The notes under the pieces are model-generated. The model searched no databases, had not been told where the DNA came from, and worked only from the letters and a program-made list of their open reading frames with translations. From Fasciola hepatica (lineage: Eukaryota; Platyhelminthes; Trematoda; Plagiorchiida; Fasciolidae): DNA of 64,000 nucleotides. Positions 48,922-61,504 of the stretch are shown in pieces. Position 1 is the first letter of the stretch; the number at the start of each line of letters is the position of its first letter. A program made the translations under genes and the position numbers. The stretch lies in assembly GCA_948099385.1 (NCBI GenBank), contig CANUEZ040000183.1, forward strand, positions 1,426,001 through 1,490,000, given 5' to 3'.

Positions 48922-49077
48922 AATACAGTGAATGAAGTGATTAGGCCAATAAAATTTGCCATCCTCACCATATAAAATGGCGCCATCCGTAACACCATCC
49001 ATTACCTCCATTTCCTTCACAGCATTCACAATTTTTAATCTCTTAGCTAGTTCACCGAGAGAAGAAGGAACCATCAT
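48922..49077 (-). CDS. Unidentified coding-like fragment
   Basis: From an ATG at 49077 the minus strand reads MMVPSSLGELAKRLKIVNAV then KEMEVMDGVTDGAILYGEDG and KFYWPNHFI, notably protein-like for this window. No family recognised. It runs out into the flanking SINE-like repeat, so it could be part of a mobile element. Confidence 0.22.
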
Positions 49078-49220
49078 TTATACATCCACGTTTAACTGGA
49101 GCTGTTCTCAGGCCTAAAGATTTCAGCTACAAGACAGAACAACATTTGGACTGTTCATTATGTTGAAATTAGGGATTTTGGTGTCATCAAGATGGATTCG
49201 GACAAACTATAGCAACGACC

Positions 49221-49789
49221 ATGATCGGTGAAAAGACTGGCCGTCCGTCCGCTTTTTGCGCAAATAGTCTGCTACTGCGGACGGTATATTGTACAGATGT
49301 ATTATATCACTATTCAAATGTGGTAAACAAAACAGAAAGAAAGAGAAGCCACTTTCATTTGGATTCACCATTGATGAGGAATAGTCTGTGGTTATTGAAA
49401 ATATATCACACAACAACTAACAAATGTATAGAACGACAAGGCAGTTTGGACATTTGGTTTGAAATTTCTTATCGACGCTAAGGCGTCACACCTTATCATC
49501 TGTTATACTGCAACACTGCTGACGAGATAGCCAAAGTGTGAGATCATCAACAGTTCTGAATTATATCGATTTTTGAAAGTGGTACTTTTTCTTTAGTCCA
49601 TGGGTAGTGTAAATTATAGTAGACTGGTAAGAGTACTGCCAATTTCATTGTATTTTCAATGAATCTGTCCTGGTAATTCACACAGTGTGCTAGGCAAAGT
49701 GAAGAAGATAATAGTAGTGGGTACGAAGTAATATTTTGTCAACCGAAGGTAGCAATGGATCCCCCTTACCTAATTCGCTGTAGCCAAAA
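49221..49789. other. No recognisable features
   Basis: Opposing ORFs 49207-49416 (minus) and 49221-49481 (plus) mirror each other and have no motif. Confidence 0.4.
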
Positions 49790-52350
49790 GCGTTTTACTT
49801 GCTGCCGCTTGTAGAAAACTTGATATCAATCATGATAAGAGTGAGAATAGAGCTCGTGGGTGGCTTGCTTCAAAACTAAATAAGTTACATGCACAGTTTA
49901 TGGGGTTTGATGGCGAATTCCGACCTGCGGAGTACGAAATCCAACTAAAGGCTTACAGTCGTAATATCAGTATGGTGAAAATAAAACCTGCGTCACAGAA
50001 TGGAGGCCTAAAGGATTTCCTGTTTTCAAGTAAAAAGTCTACTTTTTTGTTCAGTGGCTCACCATAACCTACAGACTTTCAAAGCTTGTTGAATACAGGC
50101 CCGATGTGGCTACGTTATTCCTTGTTATGTTCAACAGACAAACCCAAGTTTTGAGTTAGAGCTGCAGTACAAGCTTTCTGTATATTACAAACTTCCTGTG
50201 ATATTCAGGTCGAATAAAATTGGTCTCGTTTCCAACGATGTCGTCATGTTCTTGGCAGTTGGGGAAGCTGGCAGTTCACTCCAATGCTGCAGATGTTGGG
50301 GATTAAAACATTTGTAAAATACTCATTTGAGGAGCAATAGACAGATTTAGAAAGGAAAACTGCAATTCATCTGACATTTGTCGGAAAAAGTGTTCGGGCT
50401 TTGCCCAAGAATTTGGCTCTAACTGAGGCTCCCCCTTCACGGTGGGACTATTTTAAATGAATAATATGGAAAAATATCCTACTGCCTAATCTTTCGAAGG
50501 AAGCCAACAGGAATAATTTTGGCCGCTCGATGACTGAAATAACAGTCTATTTTGGGAATTGATTTTGTAATCGTGAACCTAAGCTTCATAGTAAAAATAT
50601 TGGGGTCTTACTTCGGAATCAACGAGACAGAATAACTATTGGGATGAACTGCTCGAATTGCAACAACTCTTCCTTCTCCTTCAAAACATCATATTCCATT
50701 CGGATCAATACCAGGACTTGGTGCTGTCAATCGTAATGAGTTAGAAGTGCAATGTGTTTTATGCACCACATGAACATGGACACTGACACGATGCGATCGG
50801 TGGTTCAACCAATAGTATAGCCACTCAACATTGTTCACTATCGGGAATCGTGCGTCGATTCATCCTCAACGGACACAGTAGACTGAGTGTACTGCAGAGT
50901 GTACCAGTAATTTCAAGAAGCAACTAGCTGATTAGTGGAACTCAAGTAAGATGCTTAACCAAATATATTACACACTGACCTGCTGAAACAGCAAGAATAA
51001 GTGCGATAAACTTGGCCACATTTGTCAAATCCAATCAGGGTGGTTTCCTGAAAGTTTCTGACCTTCTTCAATCTTCAAATACCTCACCTAAGCCAGTATT
51101 AGTTCTCAGCCCTATTATCCTTTTGCCCATATATTTCTCGTGAAAATAATCATACAACACGATTTCACAATGGGCAGTTAAATTGTTGACATATCTGTTT
51201 CTAAAGTGGTCTTATCCCCCCGTACAACTACGCCACGAAATCATATGGGACAAAGTCATTTTTCAGTATCTTCTATATCGATGGGGATCTTGTGGGTTGG
51301 GCCTTACTAATGGTCATTCTAATACCTTATAGTTACTGACTCTGGTATTCGTAGCATCTGATTAAACTGAATGAACCGTATGCGTGTGCCACTTTATCGC
51401 TTCTGTCTGGTTTTCCTCAATCTCACCCGTTGCGCACAATAAATCACTTTTTAGAATAATCTGGTGGAGTTAAAATAATACGAGTCTTTACTGACGTAAT
51501 TGTTTCAACGATTTTTATGAAATGCTGTGGCATCCCTCTCGGAATATGTGAGCCAGCACCGAAACCAATGAACAACTTAGTCTTCAAAGGGATAATTACA
51601 CCCGTAAATTATTCCGCCAAGGCTACTCTGATTGTGATCCCATTACAAAGGAGGTAGAAAAACCACTAGAATTTTTGCCGACATCCATATCATTGAGCAT
51701 GAAATCCTAAAGTGATAAACTGGTTTATTGCTCAAGCCAACCGACTTTCTGAATAAGTTTCGTGGTTCGACATTTTTCTCGAGGCATTACTTGGATGCAA
51801 ATCCCAATTTATGAATTACCCTTTAAGATGACAAATGTCGTTACATCTGTGAGATATTTCAGGACATTTTGTACTTTTACAGCCTTAGCATTTCACTCGC
51901 ACGTTTTCAGAGCACTGAATATTCCCTGATTTCAGATGCGAACTTTGTTTCAGCATACCAGAACGATATAGTTTCACATGCCCCTATCAAGAAGTTGGAC
52001 ATCAAAATAATTTCATTTCTTGCAGGACAGAATACGTGCGTGAGTCCCTTTCCTATCCAACCTGGTCCTATTTATGTATACTCTTGTTTCGGTTATATGA
52101 TTGGTGCACATGACTGAGTCTCAACGGCAAAAGATTTGCACCTTTATCTGATACCTCTGCTTTAAAATCATTCGCGACCAAATTATTACTTTTGGGGTCT
52201 CTTCAGTATTATTCTGGTTGTATTCCCAATCTGTTATTCAAGGCTGCCCTAATAATCAGACTAATCACTCAATAGAAATTTCACTGCTCATTGGGGCTTG
52301 AAGTTCCCAAGTACTTCACTCCACAAAAGTGAAAATTTTCAATGAGAAGT
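49790..52350 (+). mobile_element. Degenerate Gypsy-like LTR retrotransposon pol region
   Basis: Two landmarks of Ty3/Gypsy reverse transcriptase are visible in different frames: GIITPVNYSAKATLIVIP at ~51591-51644 (family G-x-I-x-P-V-x-x-S-x-W-A-x-P-I-V) and LGSLQYYSGCIPNLLFKAAL at ~52195-52254 (family F-L-G-L-x-x-Y-Y-x-x-F-I-P, the segment after the RT palm). Between them the catalytic palm is unreadable. A weak LLNTGPMWLRY near 50090 might derive from the protease D-T-G motif. No LTRs were found and many stops are present. It is a dead relic; limits are approximate. Confidence 0.6.
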
Positions 52351-53129
52351 GACATTGTTTATTCAACTGTTTCGCAGATCGTATACAGGTTTACATTTAA
52401 TAACCTTAGAATTTATCTCCGTTTATCCGGAGTCTGTTTCTCCGGCAAATTCTGGTTTTACTTTGGATCAGTAGGACACCTTTCCCGTGCATTTCGAACT
52501 CTATGAAATCCCCCGGCAGATTAGAAATGACTTTATAATTTGGCAATTACTACTCTGGAAGACGGTTTGGGTGTAGCTTTTGATTCGCTTCACGCGTAAT
52601 GCTAGGCTGCATTGTGGCATGTGCTTAGTGAGCCGGCTTCGTCATCACATAATGGCGTCTGTGGATGGTCCAGGTGGACGGAACTACACTAAATATGACT
52701 AGAACAATTAAGTAATATCAGGTCAAGGTTTGCAAATGAGCTGAACTCATACTAGTATGGATATGGCGTGCAGGGACTCCACATTTAGCTGAAGTAAAAA
52801 GGAGTCCCAAACAAATGATTGATCACAAATAACAACGAAAAATAGAGCCCGAATACAACCTTGTCACTGGTCACGAAAAGTCAATTAAAGTATCTTGCCA
52901 TGCAGTAGAGGAGTTCAGTGAACCCCAACTCGAAAGGTAAACACATCCTACGTAGTCCTGTCCAACTGTCAAGGCTTTCACAGGTTGAATATCTCGACCT
53001 ACCTTTCATACGCTACCTGTCTCGGAGAAAAGCATGCTTCAAGGAAGTCTATCGTTTGGCAGCGCAGCACATCTTGTTCCATTGACTGCCCATTGTTTCC
53101 CCACACCCTAAGCCTGACCTCATCCCAAA

Positions 53130-54250
53130 ATATTCAAGCAACACTACATAGACATCGATGCTCAAACACCAAAAGTCTTCGCCTACCTTTCCTCCAACGA
53201 CCGTGCTTCTGAGTGACATATGAGAACGTATCTATCTTCAGTATCCAATCAACTTTCGACAGGCAGTCAGAAGTCACACCTGTGCCATATATAACTGAGG
53301 CCGGTGAAAGCCAAGTACACTTTCTATTTACCCGACAGCACCTCACTCATTATCTGACCATCTGGTGAGATGTAGGTAACGGGGAGTATCTACTTCAGTT
53401 ACCAATTCCTCTGCCAAGAAGACATTCGTTATAGCGCCAACCCATTGCTGAAGCAGGGTTTTAAACTCTGAGAAAGTGGAAAGCATCCAAAACACGGCCA
53501 CACTGTCGTTAAGGCTACTGAACATGCTACTTACCTTGATCTTTACTCAGAATAACCACATCTTTCGTTTATTCTAAGTCAGACAGTTCACTGCCCCAGC
53601 ACGGATCGATGCCGCTATTCGCATGCAAAGATAATGCTATTTTGGGAACCATTCCAGCTACAGAATGGAAGATCAACGGTAGTGTCCGGCGACCCTGGTG
53701 AACACCAATTCGCATGGTGAACTCAGGCGAAAGATCAACGTAATCATAAACTCTACTTTGACGTTTTGTACAAAAGGATTGGAAAATAAATTTCCCTGGT
53801 ACTTCTTTCATTATTAGACAAAGCCTGACAAGTGTGCAGCCGACCGAGTCGAATGCCGCTTCCAGGTCCAAGAAGAAGGAAATTGTAGACCCACCGAAGT
53901 TTGTAAAACCTGTCTTGAATAAGTTTACATATGGAGACCGAAACGTTGACAACCTACCGACGACTTCGACTACACTGTGTTATTAAACAAAGAATTTTAC
54001 CACTACGGAAGGTGTGTCTGTGTCCTAATATCTCTCGATGGATGAGGATGTGTTTGAAATAACCCCGGCCGTGTCTGAAACCTGCTTGATTCTCATGAGT
54101 ACTGTTCTGGCTGGCTCCGCCTAATCGGTGAAGAATAATTACAGCGAGCAGTTTAGATGTGATATGAACCACTCTAAATCCTCTATAGTTTTCACAGGAG
54201 GGAAGTCTCATTTTTTGTAAATCAGCACAATCACCGATTCGCACCATACT
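53130..54250 (-). pseudogene. Reverse transcriptase and C-terminal relic, element B
   Basis: Landmarks: CENYRGFRVVHITSKLLAVI at ~54195, ENQAGFRHGRG at ~54090, FFLDLEAAFDSVG at ~53870 (motif A with its Asp intact), GVHQGRRTLPLIFH at ~53705 (motif B, Gln-Gly kept) and SDLE near 53570, where the Y-A-D-D box should follow but is not readable. VFEHRCLCS at ~53145 is the conserved FDHRCL block of the C-terminal region. Two ORFs (53569-53952 and 53954-54247) hold most of it. Confidence 0.85.
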
Positions 54251-54879
54251 CTAGGAATCTGCTCACTGGGCGGAATAAGCCAGGGTGGTTTTGTTAACCT
54301 CGAAATCAAAGCCTCACGCCCATCCTTAAGAGAGAAAATCGACAACTCATCTGGTCTTGCAATTTAATGTTTTTTTCAAATAACTCGTTAATAAGATAAC
54401 CTCCATTTTACATGTGGGTGTGATATTTCATGCGTCGTCCCTGTTGCAGGTATATTAGGAAGACTCACTGGAAAAGTGGACCAACTGAAGAATTCCCTCA
54501 CGTCTTCCGACCAACCGTCCAAACGAATTTCCTGATTCAGATTCTTCGATCAACTCACTGACATCGTGCTTCCGTGGGCCGGTGACTCTGACCGAAAGGT
54601 CCTAAGGTTTCCCAATGCACTACCTTTCACGGCCAGTTGGAGTATCAGGGATTTATGCACTTCATCAAAAGCGGCATCCGGAGTGACGGATGGATCTACT
54701 ACCATCTAACGTAACAATTGATGTGAATGGTGCCCACTTTTTTGTGGCTTACATGAACCGGAATCTTGCTTGGCATAGGGAGTGGTTTGCAGGACTTTAC
54801 TGAGCTGTTGCACATCCGGTGGCATTGACATGTTGACAACTTTGCCTGGAAAGTAGTTCGTTGATTATCATCTGGAAAC

Positions 54880-55990
54880 TACTGCTCAGGTGGAGTGGCT
54901 TTCGCTTTGACGCGACCATAGACGAGATTTAAACAGAAGAGAGCATGTACCAAGAAGTGATCTGAGTCCACAGGTGCAGATCGAAATGGACAACAATCTT
55001 CGTTTGGTCCAAGCTGGCAACGACCAGTTATAATGTTTGTTTTGTTGGCTGTCCTTTGGACTCCACTTTTCACGCACAAACCTTAATCTTTGTCAAACGT
55101 TGTGAAGACTTAAGAGGACGCCAAATGAGTCTATGCTGATTCTTATGACAAAAGTCTGTACTGGCAAGAGACGTTCTTCCTTCAAAGCGCAGCTGGAAGA
55201 GACGGTCGCCGTTGTCCGCACCATCGGCCGAGTTAGTATACGGGTCTCTTGTGTGCTCTTCGAGATTTCCAAAACAACCAACCTGGGCGTTTAATCCGCC
55301 AACGGTGGTCTCTACTGAAAGCACGCTTCGAAGTAGCTCAGACAAATCTCTCTATAATTTATCCTGCTTCTCGGTGAAATTTTATTCATTGAGAGTATAC
55401 ACAGACATGACGAACATGCATTGACTATTCAGTTTGTCGATGTTGGCATGCACAAATTCATCTAACCCAACTGTCCACAGACAAATACTGAGTGATGCGC
55501 AGTCGAGCAATAGCGGCCTAGCTCTCATTCTCAAAACAAACCTAACTCCAGCCTTACCACGAGCACTTAACACCAAATCACCTGAAGCTCGAGGTGTAAA
55601 GTGACAGATTGAGGTGGTACCTGTGGTGCAAAAAGTGATCAAAAGAGTGTGGTTCTGAGTGCGTAGGCCGAATTTGAATGTTTTAGGAGTTCTAATAAGA
55701 GCAGCCGGTTACCGTATCAGAAATAGTACGCGAAAGTCGAAGGCAGCCACAAGACGTTGACGAGTAGGCTCAGGAAGTATGCTTGAATTATGACCTACTT
55801 CTGATCTACTGCTTCCCTGAAAGCTGCAATGACCGACGGCATTCTGCATCAATCTTAGATAAGGGAGGGAGAACTATTGGGTCCTTTACTAGATGAATGC
55901 TGGAGGTTTCTGAGTGAAAAATTCTTCACAGCCGCCCACAACTCAGAACGCGGCTTTCTTTAAAAACCCTAACCGGGGCCTCTGACTCAG
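54880..55990 (-). pseudogene. Endonuclease (APE-type) relic, element B
   Basis: In changing frames: SETSSIHL at ~55910 (family SETR..), FTPRASGDLVLSARG at ~55575, RARPLLLDCASL at ~55520, then VGGLNAQVG at ~55290 (family VVAGDFNAQVG; D-F changed to G-L). ADNGDRLFQL follows at ~55215, LASTDFCHKNQHRLIWRP at ~55155, and DSDHFLVHAL at ~54970 with the catalytic Asp-His kept. Non-functional because of frame breaks. Confidence 0.82.
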
Positions 55991-56429
55991 AGTCTGACCT
56001 ACAAGGTAGTATTGTGGTAACCTGAGAAGTGACCATGACCGAAGGGTCCGGAAAGAAACTGCTAGTCTTTCACTTGAAGTCTGATGGTTGTGCGTCTCCT
56101 GTCTGGTCATGGTTGGTCCTTCATTTTCTTCTCGATTTTCGAACTAACCTCCGAATACCATTTATTCAGTGGAGCAAGCAGGATGTGGACGGGGTCAAGG
56201 GATTTCAGGTATTGATGGGTGATGTCTGCCTAGTGAGTTGCGATGAGGTCTGTCACCTCCGAGAGAAACCCCAGGTTCTTCACTGCTACATCCATTCACC
56301 GGTGGACTGGTAATCTGTAAACGACGTCTCTCCACATTTATTCTCTCCAATGTTCTCTCCAGAACAGTTGCCGTCATCAACGGTTTATCTTTCATCCGTT
56401 TACCCATCAAGTTTGATTGCATCACCAGC

Positions 56430-57103
56430 CAATGGAACCAATCTTGTGAAGATCATTGTGTCATGAAGGCATGCGAGCAATCACACCGTGCAACGTTACC
56501 GTCTCGTCTTGGTCGTTGGTGGTAAAGCCACCAAAAGAAATACGCTTTCAACGTCCTAGACGTTTTTACTAGAAGAAGGCACAGACTAACGGACTGGATT
56601 TATATGAGTTTGCAGTAATTTCGTAGTTAAAGTGGAAAATACCGTACTTTGTAACAACTCAAAGGGGCGGTTTTTGTCCTACAGATATTAATAACATTTT
56701 AATCCTCATACGAAGTGAAACAAGTGTAGATGTTATTAGTTATCTTAAACCAAGACCATAAAAACCATACGTTTCACGTCAGAACTAGACAGAAATAAGG
56801 AGTTTCACTTTCCGAGCTTGAGCTCTACAGTACTGAACAACGGAACACTCAGCTGGCATTTTAAAAAGGTCCATGGTGACCGATCAGTGTATTCAATTTT
56901 TTGCTTCTGTTCCATGTAGGCTTTATCCGGATCTTGTCGGATTTTTCATGTCACACAGAAGGAAGTTTTTTGGTGGACAAATTCCCTGGCGATAGATTTG
57001 GTCAAACGGGGTTGCTTTGAGCTGTCCCACTAACTCTAGTGAGAATAATTTTCTGCCCTGAAATCATTTGAGTTTATTAGGACAGAACACAATATTTATA
57101 TAG
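56430..57103. other. No recognisable features
   Basis: Region upstream (on the minus strand) of element B; short ORFs only. Confidence 0.4.
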
Positions 57104-57345
57104 GAAGAAGCAGTCGCCATCATCAATGATTGCACCACAAGCTAACTGGTTCACACCTGCACCAAGTAGATTGTTTTCTGATTGGCCGATTGATGATACG
57201 ATCATCTCCCACAAGACGGGAATCCGTTCGCGTCTTATCGATCGGCTGCCTTATCGTTTGCTGATCAGCTGGCTTGAGTACCGGTCTCAGTTGGGGAAAC
57301 CCGCTGACTTGGTGATTGCTAACGAGGCTTGGCCGAATATCAGCA
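57104..57345 (+). CDS. Candidate plus-strand exon, 80 codons
   Basis: Acceptor ..tatttatatag and strong donor (CAGCA|GTGAGT) enclose 242 bases, frame 1+240+1. It reads KKQSPSSMIAPQANWFTPAP, SRLFSDWPIDDTIISHKTGI, RSRLIDRLPYRLLISWLEYR and SQLGKPADLVIANEAWPNIS. Locally higher G+C and natural composition make it one of the best unidentified coding stretches here. The ORF could continue 18 codons past the donor to a stop. The phase fits 57517-57608. Confidence 0.45.
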
Positions 57346-57516
57346 GTGAGTCAGCACAATCCGTCACATTGATGCTCATAGAAATTGAGCACCCTTGAAT
57401 TTTGATTAGCAGAATATGCTAGAGAAACCCGAAAAGCTTTCGAGGCTAGCACAAAATAAATGAAATTATTTATAAAACTCCTCCAAAGAAGACTCAAACC
57501 GTTAACTTCTGAAGAG

Positions 57517-57608
57517 ACGTACGAAAAAGTACATCGCTTGCTCTTTTCCTGCTGCCCGTCTGCGAACACTATTTACCGGCTGAACAATGCTTTTACCGAA
57601 TCTCAAAA
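57517..57608 (+). CDS. Candidate plus-strand exon
   Basis: Donor AAAA|GTAAGT is strong; the acceptor (cttctgaagag) is weak. In the frame that fits its neighbours (2+90) it reads VRKSTSLALFLLPVCEHYLP then AEQCFYRISK. Another frame, opened by an ATG at 57460, gives TYEKVHRLLFSCCPSANTIY and is equally possible, so frame is uncertain. Confidence 0.3.
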
Positions 57609-57675
57609 GTAAGTTGTTTGACGTATCTCTACTTTCGTTAACGTACTCTTCGGTTTACTCCTGTTCTGCGAGCAG

Positions 57676-57802
57676 AAAGGGCTGAAGGACAACTGGGTTT
57701 TACCAGAGAATCAGGGAATACAAGCCGGTCTGATCGGACCTTGTGATTACAGAAATCCTCTTAAATGCGGTCCTGGAGCATTTCACGAATTAAAGCAATT
57801 AG
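57676..57802 (+). CDS. Candidate plus-strand exon
   Basis: Acceptor ..ttactcctgttctgcgagcag and donor TTAG|GTGAGC enclose 127 bases (126+1). They read KGLKDNWVLPENQGIQAGLI, GPCDYRNPLKCGPGAFHELK and QL. Phase 0 start follows 57517-57608. The composition is convincing, but I do not recognise a family. Confidence 0.42.
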
Positions 57803-57868
57803 GTGAGCACAGGAGAAATCATCTTAATTGTTTTGGTCTTTAAATAATGTTAGTCATCAAAAAAACAG

Positions 57869-59821
57869 GGAGCCACTGATCGTGTTATTCTGGGACGCAA
57901 CCGGAGGTGGTTGAAATCAAGCACATCGCACGGATCCCATCATCTGCTGAAATAGAAGAACAAGATCCGTTTCTTTTTTCCAACCATCCACCATGCACTA
58001 CTGTTCACCAGCCGGCAATATTTTCACTTTCGGGATCTGTCTTTTTAAACAGTCGTAGATGTCATATACGTATCCGAATTAGCTAGAGAACAAAGTTACT
58101 GAAAAAAGGTTATTCATCAACTTCTAAATACTCCAGTGGGTAGCTTCGGTGAACATGATGCGTTGGCAGTATTTTATAAATTACGAACAATACTTTCTTT
58201 TTTTACACTCGGAACTCTGTACATTCTAGCCTCCTATTTTATCGGGAAAAACATGTCGGCGGCCGGACTATTTTATTACTCTTCCATCGGACGAGTCGAG
58301 TGAAATTTCCTACGCATTATCCAAAGAGGATCAATTCTAACGTTGAATATTAGTTACATTGTTGGAGTTTCTCCATATTTTTATAAATAAATAGGTTCAT
58401 ACCAGACGAGAAATCTAGTCAACTGCTTTGTTGGCCGAGGTCATCCGCAACATCTAATCAACCAAGGGCCATGGTTATAAAGAATTTTCGGAAAATGAAC
58501 AATAACGAACTACAATAAGCAAGCATTTATTGCCTTTTCATTCACACGCTAGAGATACTGTTGTTTTAAACCCCAGGGAATTCATTTCCCACTGCACATA
58601 TCGGAATCGTGACAAATGCTTCACCTTCCTTAGTACAATAATCCAAGGACAAGTAGCCTTCATAAGTCTCAATCATTTATTCTGTAATAAATTACGTGCT
58701 TTTATAGTGTCCGGTATATTGGACATAAGACAAGACGCCTGTCTAAGAGGAAGTCATAACACGCTCTGGCTCTTTTACGCAAGGGAACATTTTGGGCTAT
58801 AAAAAGCGCAATCCTATAACATCCGGTGGATAGGGGATAGCAGATCTTTACAGTGACAGCCTTCTAACCCGTCCTGACAACTCTCAAAGTTCTCACGAAT
58901 GAACTCTTCAGGCAGTAGCTGATGACGTCAGAATCCATAGTACTTCAATCACTGGAGGGAGAATTTTGCGTGCAACACAACCTCGCACAATGGCTGCTGT
59001 TTTCGTGACCGTAACAAGTGAGTCTCCAGTAGTTCCCATTTAAAAACTCTCCGCACTCCACCATTTTCACACCCTCGTTTTCCACACCTGTCATTCCACG
59101 CCTTGCGGTCCCACATTTCATAGTTGCTGTCGTTCAGACAACAGACACGGTTCACCATTTTGAAGCATTTTGTCAAGGTACCAGATTTGTTGCACACTGC
59201 TATCTATAGCTGCACATATGCTGTCTTATTCAGCATTATATAAGTGCCTGAAATAATATACCAAATAAAAGTGCCTTCGTGTCACAAGTTTTTTCGTTAG
59301 CTGATGGACATATTCTACGTGTCAAATTGATCAGCAAAATCAAAGTCATTGATAGGTCGTGAATAGCATCGAAGTATTGTTCATCTAACAGAAGATATTT
59401 GCTCATCATGGTGGTAACATAATTGATCTCGCTCCACCCTACCCAACTATTCGAACCTTGACTGCAGAGTAATTCACTGTAAAAATGCATATACTACAAA
59501 AGAAATGAAGTGAAAAAATATTTTCTTGACTGACTAGTTACATCTTGAAATTTATTTGTTCTCATTTTGATGTTTACCGATACAATTATTCTGATCACAT
59601 TTACACATTGCATGAACCTTCTGATTTCTCAGTGAAAAACCTCTGATGATAAAATTAATACAAATGGATGAAGAATAAATGTAGTTCACTCTTCTGTTAT
59701 ATAGATAATTCAATTTCCCCTATGATTTATACCTTTTGGCATAGGGTTGTGCCAAGTTTGGAAAATTTATTTTATCTTTAGCGGCTGAACACATTTTAAT
59801 TCCAACTCAGTTTGATTTCAG
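57869..59821. other. Presumed intron or intergenic; one weak exon start
   Basis: At 57869, after an A-rich acceptor, 28 codons reading GATDRVILGRNRRWLKSSTS.. run to a stop, but the phase does not fit the preceding candidate. ORFs at 58530-58802, 58949-59197 and 59236-59490 have no recognised motif. Confidence 0.3.
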
Positions 59822-60033
59822 TTGCCTTTTAACGCTTCAGTGACTTTTCAGGAATTGAAATGTATATGCAGAAGTTCTATTATTGCTCAAAAAATGATCA
59901 TTTGTTTTGATCTAATATATATTTCGAGTAATGTGTTACTCATTGATCCGGGCGAATACCGTTTTGTAACTGTCATACGAAGCAGCATAGATAGAACCGA
60001 ATTGCACTTTTTTTCCGATAAGAAACCCACGAG
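59822..60033 (+). CDS. Candidate plus-strand exon
   Basis: Excellent acceptor (actcagtttgatttcag) and donor (ACGAG|GTAAAT), 212 bases (210+2). The frame reads LPFNASVTFQELKCICRSSI, IAQKMIICFDLIYISSNVLL, IDPGEYRFVTVIRSSIDRTE and LHFFSDKKPT. Contains a sequon (NAS) and several cysteines. A short, 105-base intron separates it from 60139-60221, with which it is in phase. Unidentified. Confidence 0.42.
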
Positions 60034-60138
60034 GTAAATATGGTCATCGATCGGTTTAGTTAGTTTGTTTTGTGCATGTGGTTTCGTCATAATCACTGAA
60101 GAGGAATGTATTCGCTGTAACTCGATTATGCTTTTTAG

Positions 60139-60221
60139 ATGTAGGTATTTCTCGGCCTGTCCTTCGTGTAAACACTATCGTCACATCGAACTAGGATATC
60201 ATTCAGTAGCACTTCAAATGG
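60139..60221 (+). CDS. Candidate plus-strand exon, cysteine-rich
   Basis: Excellent acceptor (g-attatgctttttag). In frame 1+81+1 it reads CRYFSACPSCKHYRHIELGY then HSVALQM. Its first base completes an Arg codon begun in the preceding candidate exon. The donor (ATGG|GTACAG) is weak and the frame could run on to 60280. Unidentified. Confidence 0.38.
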
Positions 60222-60280
60222 GTACAGTTTCCATATACGTTTCACTAATCTATGGATGGATAGGAACAAGCTTTTTGTGA

Positions 60281-61369
60281 TCGTAAAACCAGATTCACCT
60301 CCATAAAATGTTGAGTAAGTATCACATCGCATTCCGTAGTTTTCCTAGGGTGGTTCGCGGTAAAATATTCCGGACTCACGATAGCACAATATGCTAACTG
60401 TAACTCATGTAGTTTGGCTTATCTTTTGCCTAATTAGTTGTTAGATAACACATGAGCATTGACACAAATAAACCCCTTTTTACCGCTTGTGTTTGCGTTG
60501 TCGCTTATAGCCGGACACGAAAGGAATAAGTAGGTAAACCAGTGTTTTTCCATCTCGATGAAATGGGAAAATCAAATGAATTAGTTAACGAGAGTTTTTG
60601 ATCATCACCCGCATAACATTGATTCAAACCATGTTTAACAAACGAATTCTAAATGAACGTAGACAGCAGCTCTCTGGTTTCTATGTATATGAAATATTAC
60701 CCAGAATTATTCATCTGATACAACAAATCTCCGAGTTATCATCTTCTAGTTTTTTTCCTGTCTCAATTTGAAGTAACGGATATCTAGTTGCCTGATTCGT
60801 ATGCGGCTGATCTAACATGCTTCCTGGGAGTTCTTTGTGCGAGCTATAATTGTAATTAAAAATAAATAACCCCCCCAAGCGACTTTTTTTCACTGTTTTG
60901 GAGAAATGTTTCACGGAAATAAACCATTTCTTTATGACGGGACGATAGCGAGCTGTGCCTCAGATATGAGTCCTTCGAAATGTGGGATGTTCTTGATTTC
61001 ATAAAACAACGACTAGTATCTGTGGCAGAGTTATACATTCTGACTGACCGAAAGTGGGCATCAACTCAGATGAATAGAACAATGATTAGCAGTTTCTAAA
61101 ATTCACGGATGAGCAATTGTTGTTTTGAACAGTAAGCGTTTCACCGTAAATCAGGATGGCCTCAAAACACAAACGATGGTCGTCACGTGCGAGGAAGTTT
61201 ATGGAGAACGGTAGTCTCGAGTATAAAAATGACAAGAGAGAATTCTTTGAAAGTAACGATCTTTTACCAGCTCTTGCCTGTTTAGCGTGTACCGACTGAC
61301 ATGTTAACTCATAATTCTCGCATGTACAGTAGGAATTGCCTAGTGTACAAGGGAGCCAGTTCATTGCTT
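60281..61369. other. No confident features except one short ORF
   Basis: See 61156-61299. I looked here for a partner transmembrane exon for 62006-62060 like that at 1642-1765 and did not find one. Confidence 0.45.
61156..61299 (+). CDS. Short ORF or exon, 47 codons, unidentified
   Basis: From an ATG directly after a possible acceptor (cgtaaatcagG) it reads MASKHKRWSSRARKFMENGS, LEYKNDKREFFESNDLLPAL and ACLACTD before a stop. Highly charged and natural-looking. The opposite strand is also open here, so confidence is low. Confidence 0.22.
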   Translation: MASKHKRWSSRARKFMENGSLEYKNDKREFFESNDLLPALACLACTD

Positions 61370-61481
61370 TAATCTCATTTGAATTAAATGGATCGTGCGG
61401 GGATGAAGAGTCCATTTTTGGAATCACAAGGTGATTATTCTAGAGTTATTTTGTCGGTCAACACGGCTAACCTTCAGAACG
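61370..61481 (+). repeat. Partial relative of the 31.7-kb MITE-like element (copy B)
   Basis: Starts with the same terminal motif (TAATCTCATTTGAAT) and continues through TTTTTGGAATCACAAGGTGA to CACGGCTAACCTTCAG. It forms a direct repeat with 62080-62180 (~697 bases apart). Confidence 0.75.
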
Positions 61482-61504
61482 GAGGTACACGGTCCCAAGT
61501 ATGC

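Larger units (their letters stand above)
52960..56010 (-). mobile_element. Degenerate RTE/CR1-like non-LTR retrotransposon B
   Basis: A minus-strand relic of about 3 kb of the same broad family as element A, with endonuclease, linker, reverse transcriptase and C-terminal blocks in order. Frameshifts and stops break it throughout. Its conserved residues differ from those of A (see sub-entries), so it is an independent insertion, not a duplicate of A. Confidence 0.85.
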
